In this document: positions 58,820 to 64,000 of the stretch, piece after piece | How positions within the stretch are numbered: position 1 is the first letter of the stretch | How the letters are laid out: every line of letters starts with the position of its first letter | Origin: Microbacterium sp. SL75 | GTDB lineage: Bacteria; Actinomycetota; Actinomycetes; Actinomycetales; Microbacteriaceae | Assembly: GCF_026625865.1 (NCBI RefSeq) | Contig: NZ_CP113067.1 | Span: forward strand, 1,116,001 to 1,180,000 | Direction of reading: 5' to 3' | DNA length: 64,000 bases | Position numbers and translations under genes: made by a program | The notes under the pieces: generated by a model | Told to the model about the DNA's origin: nothing | The model's database searches: none | Seen by the model: only the letters and a program-made list of their open reading frames with translations

Positions 58820-61800
58820 ATGACGCCTCGACGCCCGCTCACCTCACGCCTGCTGGCCGCCGCCACGGCCGCTCTGCTCGCCACCGCCCTGGCATCCCCC
58901 CTCGCGGCGAGCGCGGCAGCCGGCGTCCCGACCGATCCGAACGACGGCGTCCCCCGCATCGACCCACCCGCCACGTATACGACCTTCCAGCCGCTCGCTG
59001 ATCCGGGTTCCGGCGCGACCGACTACTTCCAGCCGAAGTGGTTCGACACCGACGGCCGGCACATCCAGGCGCACGGCGGGCAGGTCGTCACGACCGAGGA
59101 GAACGGCCAGACCGTCTACTACTGGTACGGCGAAGACCGCACGAACGGCTACTGGAACAGCCCCGGCGTGGCGGTTTACCGGTCGACGGATGCCAAGAAC
59201 TGGACGAACCTCGGAGACGCCCTGCGCAGCATCTCGACGCGCGACGACCTGCTCACGCCCTACTTCGAGGACCTCTACGACACCGTCGACGAGAACGGCC
59301 AGCCCCGCACCGAGAAGATCGATGCCCTGGCCTACCACCTGAACTCGACGCAGAACTCCGACTACACGGCGATCTTCGAGCGCCCGAAGGTGCTGCACAA
59401 CGACAAGACCGGTCAGTGGGTCATGTGGTGGCACGCCGACGGACGCATCGAACCCGGCGGCAGCACCTATGCCCGATCGATGGCGGCGGTCGCCGTTTCG
59501 GACTCCCCCGCGGGGCCCTTCCGCATGACGGGCGCCTTCCGCATGCCCAACCGCACCGACTACCAGGCGTGCACGCCGTACGCGGTTCCCGGTCAGGCGC
59601 GCGACATGACGGTGTTCCAGGACGACGACGGCAAGGCGTACATCTCGTACTCGTCGGAGGAGAACTACAGCCTCTACATCGCCGCGCTCGACGACAGCTA
59701 CACGAACGTCACGCACACCACAGACCGCGACACCCTCGACGTGAACCAGTACTCCGAGGACGGCCGGTACCCCTACGTGTTCGCCGACGGTACGCCCGAT
59801 GCGCCGAAGCGCGGCACCGACTTCCAGATCGTCAAGGAATGCGGCCACCTCGAGGCCCCCGCGATCTTCGAGCGCGACGGCACCTACAGCGTCGTCACCT
59901 CCGGGGCGACCGGCTGGGCACCCAACCCGCAGACGTACTACACCGCGAAGAACCTGATGGGCACGTGGATCCGCGGTGTCGATGCGAACGACGTGAACGA
60001 GACCGTCTCGTACGACGCCATCCCCGACGGGGGCGACGGCCTGCTCTCGATCGGCGACGTGCGCCGCTCGACCTTCGGCTCGCAGACGACGAACGTGTTC
60101 GAGCTCGAGCCCGGCAAGTTCGTCTACATGGGCGATCGCTGGAACGAGGGAAAGTCCGACTCGACCTACGTCTGGCTCCCGCTCACCGTGGGCGAGAACG
60201 GCCGGTTGGAGATGCACAACCCCGCGGCGGAGGATCCCGCGCGCTACGGCGACGGCTGGGATGCCTCCTACTGGGATGACAAGGGCTTCGGTCACGGCAC
60301 CTGGAAGGCCGACACCGCCGCGCTCCCCCAGAACGTCCGACGTGGCGCCACCCCGCAGCTGCCGGCCAGCGTCCCCATCACCACCTCCGCCGGCACCGCC
60401 CCGGTCGCCGTCACGTGGTCGACGATCGACACGAGCGCGCTCGGCCCCCAGACCATCACCGGCACTCTCGCCGCCGACGCGCAGTTCACCGCCGGCCGCT
60501 CGTTCCAGCGCACGATCACCGTCGCCGAGCCCGGCGTCGCCGACATCGCCCCCGAGGCGACCGTCACCGCGTCGAGCCGCAACGACCTCGTCGGCACGCT
60601 CACCGACGACAATCCCACGGCCAAGGGCTGGGACGACTGGACCGGCAACGGCTATCCGCGCGACAGCTGGCTGCAGTTCGACTGGGGTACGGACCGCACC
60701 TTCGACTCGATCGTGGTGCACACGTACAAGGACGGCTCGACCGCGACCTGGCCCTCGCGCATCCAGGTGCAGTACCGCGACCCGGCCGGCGCGTGGAAGG
60801 ACACCGCGGTCGAGGCGACCCTCGCTCAGGATGCCAGCACCCCGGCCCCCACGGCCGTGATCAACGCCCGGACACTTCCGGCAGCGAGCGCTCTGCGACT
60901 GCGTCTGACGAGCGAGGCGAACACGTGGCAGTCGATCTCGGAGGTCGACGTGTGGGGCGACGCCTCGGCCGCGAACGTGTGCCGCGGCGGCGACGCCCAG
61001 GTGTCGGCATCCTTCCACCAGACGAAGTGGGCCACGATGCCCGCCTCGAACGCGTGCGACGGCCGACTGGGGACGGCATGGTCGACCTGGACCGACGCGG
61101 GCTACAAGGACACCGCGACCTTCACGATGGAGACGTTCGAGATCCACCGCCTGAACGAGGTGCGTTTCACGAACATCGAGGGATCGATCGCCGGCGTCTC
61201 GCTGGAGTACCGGGACTACCACGAGAACCAGTGGAAGCCGCTGCCTCTCACGGGTGACGCGCCCACCGTGACGAACGGCACCGAGACGACGCTGTCGTTC
61301 CCGAAGGTCCTCGCCACGGGTCTGCGCCTCACCTTCGCGACTCCCGGGTCGTATCTCAAGATCCCCGAGATCTTCGTGCCCGAGGCCGGCGGCATCGTGC
61401 ACATCGACCCGGCAGTGAAGACGGCCCCGAACGCCTCGGGCTGGCACACCACCGCTCCCGTCTCGGTCTCGCTGTACCACGACGGCAACAGCGACGTCGT
61501 CGTGCAGCATCGCCTCGACGGCGGGGCGTGGAGCGACGACCTCGACTTCCCGATCACCGCCGACGGCGACCACACCGTCGACTACCGCGCGTTGTGGAAC
61601 GGCCGTGAGGTGCCCGAGGTCGCCGGATCCCTGCCCGTCCGCATCGACACCGCCGCCCCGACCACCGCGGCCTCGGTCGAGGAGCCCTCGACCCTGCGGC
61701 GCCTGATGCAGCCGGCCGCGGTGTTCCAGGCTCTGGCCCCCACCGAAGCCACGGTGGTGTTCGCTGCGACGGATGCCACCTCGGGCGTTGCCCTGACCGA

Positions 61801-62170
61801 GTACTCGCTCGACGGAACCACGTGGACCACCGGCTCCCGCGTGACCCTCACGGGCGCCGGCGACCACGTCGTGCAGTTCCGCTCGACCGATGTGGCGGGC
61901 AACCGCGAACAGGTGCGGTCCGTGACCGTCACGGTGCGAGCGGGCACCGCCCCGGGCGACGGCGACGGTTTCGGCACGGGCCCCGGCACGGGCTCCGGCA
62001 CGCCCGGTGCTCCCGCGGGAACGATCGGCGGGCCGGGGAGCTCGGACGGCGGCACCGCCAGCGGTCTCGCCGTCACAGGCTCAGAGGCACCCGTGGTTCT
62101 CGGCATCCTGGCCCTGGCTCTGTCGGCTCTCGGCGCCGCGCTGCTCGGGGCACGCCGCCGCCGCGCCTGA
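58820..62170 (+). CDS. Secreted, cell-wall-anchored GH43-like glycosidase with discoidin domains
   Basis: An 1116-residue exported enzyme. Signal peptide (to about 33), N-terminal five-bladed GH43-type domain (about 60-490; YYWYGEDRTNGYWNSPGVAVYRS and FERPKVLHNDKTGQWVMWWHADG resemble the galactanase-like subgroup), Ig-like Big_4 (about 505-575), two F5/8C-like carbohydrate-binding domains (about 575-860), an OmpL47-like region, and a Gly/Thr-rich linker ending LAVTG, membrane helix and RRRRA (sortase E type). It probably trims plant arabinogalactan side chains at the cell surface. The start at 58820 gives the signal peptide; its ribosome site is weak. Confidence 0.83.
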   Translation: MTPRRPLTSRLLAAATAALLATALASPLAASAAAGVPTDPNDGVPRIDPPATYTTFQPLADPGSGATDYFQPKWFDTDGRHIQAHGGQVVTTEENGQTVYYWYGEDRTNGYWNSPGVAVYRSTDAKNWTNLGDALRSISTRDDLLTPYFEDLYDTVDENGQPRTEKIDALAYHLNSTQNSDYTAIFERPKVLHNDKTGQWVMWWHADGRIEPGGSTYARSMAAVAVSDSPAGPFRMTGAFRMPNRTDYQACTPYAVPGQARDMTVFQDDDGKAYISYSSEENYSLYIAALDDSYTNVTHTTDRDTLDVNQYSEDGRYPYVFADGTPDAPKRGTDFQIVKECGHLEAPAIFERDGTYSVVTSGATGWAPNPQTYYTAKNLMGTWIRGVDANDVNETVSYDAIPDGGDGLLSIGDVRRSTFGSQTTNVFELEPGKFVYMGDRWNEGKSDSTYVWLPLTVGENGRLEMHNPAAEDPARYGDGWDASYWDDKGFGHGTWKADTAALPQNVRRGATPQLPASVPITTSAGTAPVAVTWSTIDTSALGPQTITGTLAADAQFTAGRSFQRTITVAEPGVADIAPEATVTASSRNDLVGTLTDDNPTAKGWDDWTGNGYPRDSWLQFDWGTDRTFDSIVVHTYKDGSTATWPSRIQVQYRDPAGAWKDTAVEATLAQDASTPAPTAVINARTLPAASALRLRLTSEANTWQSISEVDVWGDASAANVCRGGDAQVSASFHQTKWATMPASNACDGRLGTAWSTWTDAGYKDTATFTMETFEIHRLNEVRFTNIEGSIAGVSLEYRDYHENQWKPLPLTGDAPTVTNGTETTLSFPKVLATGLRLTFATPGSYLKIPEIFVPEAGGIVHIDPAVKTAPNASGWHTTAPVSVSLYHDGNSDVVVQHRLDGGAWSDDLDFPITADGDHTVDYRALWNGREVPEVAGSLPVRIDTAAPTTAASVEEPSTLRRLMQPAAVFQALAPTEATVVFAATDATSGVALTEYSLDGTTWTTGSRVTLTGAGDHVVQFRSTDVAGNREQVRSVTVTVRAGTAPGDGDGFGTGPGTGSGTPGAPAGTIGGPGSSDGGTASGLAVTGSEAPVVLGILALALSALGAALLGARRRRA

Positions 62171-62204
62171 CCGGGTGCGCGCGTTCCCCCGCCGCGCACC
62201 TCGC

Positions 62205-62259
62205 GAGTGTCCAAAACACCCGGACGAAATTTTGGAACGTCCGGGTGTTTTGGACACTC
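62205..62259 (+). repeat. 55-bp hairpin repeat, copy D
   Basis: Perfect 21-bp arms (62205-62225, 62239-62259), loop GAAATTTTGGAAC. 34 bp after the glycosidase stop; first of a doublet with copy E. Confidence 0.95.
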
Positions 62260-62336
62260 AACGGGCAGACGACGCGTCACCGACCGCCCAGCGGAGGCAG
62301 CGCGCGCCGCGCAGGCCGCGCGCCGCCTGCCCACTT

Positions 62337-62391
62337 GAGTGTCCAAAACACCCGGACGAAATTTCGGAACGTCCGGGTGTTTTGGACACTC
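62337..62391 (+). repeat. 55-bp hairpin repeat, copy E
   Basis: Perfect 21-bp arms (62337-62357, 62371-62391), here extended outward by CTT/AAG, loop GAAATTTCGGAAC. The 77-bp spacer from copy D is GC-rich with GGCAG...CTGCC self-complementarity. Confidence 0.95.
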
Positions 62392-62494
62392 AAGGGGCGA
62401 ACGCGGCGTCACCGCCCGCCGCGCGACGACTCACCCGAGGTGGGCGACCGCACGGAGCGCGGGAGCGCCGGGCACACGCGGGAGAATGGATGCC

Positions 62495-63532
62495 ATGCGC
62501 GCGATGATCATGGATGCCCTGGCCGAAGCCCTCGAGGTGCGCGAGGTCGAGGAACCGAGCGCGCCGGCGGGCGGGGTCGTGGTCGAGGTGCACGCGACGG
62601 GACTGTGCAAGAGCGACTGGCATGCGTGGGTCGGGCACGACGATGTCGCACTCCCGCACGTGCCGGGACATGAGCTCGCGGGGGTGATCGTCGAGGTCGG
62701 CGAGGGCGTGCACCGCTGGAGCGTCGGAGACCGCGTCACGGTGCCGTTCGTCATGGGGTGCGGCGTGTGCGAGTGGTGCCGCGGCGGCGACGCGCAGGTG
62801 TGCCCCGACCAACAGCAGCCCGGTTTCACGCAGTGGGGCAGCTTCGCCGAGCGCGTCGTGCTGCGCGCGGCCGACACCAACGTCGTGCGCATTCCCGACG
62901 ACGTCTCGTTCGAGGCCGCCGCGGCCCTGGGCTGCCGCTTCGCCACCGCCTACCGCGCGCTGACCGGTCGGGCCAGGGCCCAGGCCGGCGAGTGGATCAC
63001 CGTCGTGGGAGCGGGCGGGGTCGGCCTGAGCGCCGTGATGATCGGTGCCGCCCTCGGCGCGCGCGTCATCGCCGTCGACCGCACCCCCGCGGCCCTCGAT
63101 GCCGCCGAGAGACTCGGTGCCGAGCACACGCTACTCGCCGACGGTTCCGACATCGCCGCAGCCGTGCACGAGCTCACCGGCGGCGGCAGTCACGTCTCGG
63201 TCGACGCCGTCGGCAGCGCGCAGACGGCCCGCGATGCCGTGCTGAGCCTTCGCCGTCGCGGCCGGCACGTGCAGATCGGCCTGCTGCCCACCGCCGATGG
63301 CGAGACCCCGATGCCCATGGCACGCGTGATCGCGTGGGAGCTCGACCTGCTCGGCAGCCACGGCATGGCCGCGGTCGCCTACCCCGAGATGCTGTCGCTC
63401 ATCGAGAGCGGCGCCCTGCGCCCGCAGGAACTCATCGAGCGAGTCGTCGGACTCGACGACGCCGCCGGTCTGCTCCCCACGATGGACTCGGCCTCCCCCG
63501 CGGGCATGACGATGATCGACCCGCGTCGGTAG
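62495..63532 (+). CDS. Zinc-dependent alcohol dehydrogenase
   Basis: A 345-residue MDR-family dehydrogenase. Catalytic zinc residues in ATGLCKSDWHAW and PGHELAG; structural-zinc cysteines CGVCEWCRGGDAQVC; nucleotide motif VVGAGGVGLSAVMIG. Strictly conserved spacing suggests a working enzyme; substrate unknown. ATG 62495 is chosen for its distance from GGGAGA; an in-frame ATG 9 bp earlier is possible. Confidence 0.88.
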   Translation: MRAMIMDALAEALEVREVEEPSAPAGGVVVEVHATGLCKSDWHAWVGHDDVALPHVPGHELAGVIVEVGEGVHRWSVGDRVTVPFVMGCGVCEWCRGGDAQVCPDQQQPGFTQWGSFAERVVLRAADTNVVRIPDDVSFEAAAALGCRFATAYRALTGRARAQAGEWITVVGAGGVGLSAVMIGAALGARVIAVDRTPAALDAAERLGAEHTLLADGSDIAAAVHELTGGGSHVSVDAVGSAQTARDAVLSLRRRGRHVQIGLLPTADGETPMPMARVIAWELDLLGSHGMAAVAYPEMLSLIESGALRPQELIERVVGLDDAAGLLPTMDSASPAGMTMIDPRR

Positions 63533-63535
63533 GCG

Positions 63536-63901
63536 TTACGCCCGGGGTTCGACGGGGCCGTCGTCGGCGCGCGGAGCCTCGGGCGTGGTCGGGGCACTGG
63601 AGGAGTCGGCATCCGGTGCATCCTTCGGCAGGAGCAGCGGGCGATCGATGGTCGAGGTGACCTTGGTGGGGTCGACCACCAGCAGCAACAGCGCGAGCGA
63701 AACCAGAGTGACGATGAACGTCGCGCCGGCCGCGACCAGCGCCACGATCAGTGCGCGCTGGATCTCGTCGGCGGGACGCGTCTGGAAGAAACCCATCGAC
63801 ATGAGCGTGACGAAGCCGGCGAACAGCGCGGCGATGAAAGCCAGACCGAGAAGCTGGACGGGCTTCATCAGATCGCGGCGGGTGGTGGGCTTGTCGGTCA
63901 T
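63536..63901 (-). CDS. Small membrane protein, unknown
   Basis: A 121-residue protein with two membrane helices (LLGLAFIAALFAGFVTLMSMGF and ALIVALVAAGATFIVTLVSLALLLLVV) and an acidic, Ser/Pro-rich cytoplasmic tail. No family recognised. Its ATG overlaps the stop of the gene entering from the right edge by four bases, so they form one unit. Confidence 0.7.
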   Translation of the reverse strand: MTDKPTTRRDLMKPVQLLGLAFIAALFAGFVTLMSMGFFQTRPADEIQRALIVALVAAGATFIVTLVSLALLLLVVDPTKVTSTIDRPLLLPKDAPDADSSSAPTTPEAPRADDGPVEPRA

Positions 63902-64000
63902 GACGCGGCCTCCTCGGAGGGTACGGCCGGAACGGGCTCGGGGCGACGCGGAGAGAACCCCGCGATCGCGAGGAACACGGCGACGACCGCCGCGTACCCG
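63898..64000 (-). CDS. Membrane transporter, C-terminal end only
   Basis: The gene enters from the right edge; about 33 residues are visible, a last membrane helix (YAAVVAVFLAIAGF) and a Pro/Glu-rich tail ending EEAAS. The visible part would fit an MFS protein, but this is a guess. Confidence 0.45.
   Translation of the reverse strand, partial: GYAAVVAVFLAIAGFSPRRPEPVPAVPSEEAAS

Noticed and set aside
58844..61867. A 1007-codon open frame on the minus strand
   Set aside because: It is antisense to the GH43 gene; its composition is the GC-rich low-complexity type expected from reading high-GC codons backwards, and no domain is visible.
1..64000. tRNA or rRNA genes
   Set aside because: I saw no cloverleaf-like or rRNA-like segment; the island edge is a protein gene, not a tRNA.

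Overview
The window is a high-GC (about 70 %) actinobacterial chromosome segment. Gene content and protein style (C-minus ribosomal proteins S14/L33/L28, CopD-CtaG fusion, LAVTG sortase-E-type surface proteins, GTGA/ATGA gene overlaps, several probably leaderless starts) point to Microbacteriaceae, most likely Microbacterium. The genus is an inference from protein resemblance; no rRNA or tRNA gene is visible.

Layout. 1-1.4 kb: end of a membrane protein, a BLUF photoreceptor translationally coupled to a small unknown protein, and a SnoaL-like protein. 1.5-7.5 kb: protocatechuate branch of the beta-ketoadipate pathway (pcaH-G-B-D-C on the minus strand), a divergent IclR regulator, and pobA. A near-identical operator-like sequence lies in the pcaH/regulator gap and before pobA. 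7.5-10.9 kb: a doublet of 55-bp hairpin repeats, an amino-acid permease, corA and a DUF3140 protein. 11-18.8 kb: a secreted RCC1 propeller protein, an EamA exporter, a lipoprotein of the serine beta-lactamase fold that lacks its catalytic motifs, an iron-box-controlled heme oxygenase, a PIF1-like helicase, and a MerR regulator divergent from a thioredoxin-reductase-like flavoprotein. 18.9-24.2 kb: membrane-anchored protein, CopD-CtaG fusion, HU, LuxR-type regulator. 24.2-32.3 kb: rpmB-rpmG-rpsN, a 3-methyladenine glycosylase, and a tightly overlapping zinc-homeostasis run (zinc ABC importer, Zur, permease, TIGR03943 protein, a membrane-anchored propeller protein) behind a Zur box. 32.5-39.9 kb: large repeat-rich surface protein, metQNI, an MFS exporter.

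40.0-51.2 kb is an island. The last ~310 bp of the 2-oxoacid dehydrogenase E2 gene occurs twice as a direct repeat (39957 and 51179, the first 156 bp identical) and brackets about 11.2 kb. Its left half is a GntR-controlled catabolic locus (cupin-ABM protein, aldehyde dehydrogenase, CitMHS transporter, ABM monooxygenase, Ldh2-type dehydrogenase) with related palindromes at both promoters. Its right half looks less GC-rich and holds MerR/NmrA, a metallo-beta-lactamase-fold protein, a CTP synthase without its N-terminal third, and what looks like the tail of a MarR gene.

51.2-58.4 kb: intact E2, E1-beta and E1-alpha, a HisC-type aminotransferase, a holin-like membrane protein, a low-molecular-weight phosphatase and purB. 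58.4-64 kb: two further hairpin doublets flank a secreted, sortase-anchored GH43-like protein with a LacI-type operator, followed by a zinc alcohol dehydrogenase and membrane proteins.

The most unusual features are the paired 55-bp hairpin elements (three doublets, all downstream of plus-strand genes and all in the same loop orientation), the E2-repeat-bounded island, and the inactive beta-lactamase-fold lipoprotein.
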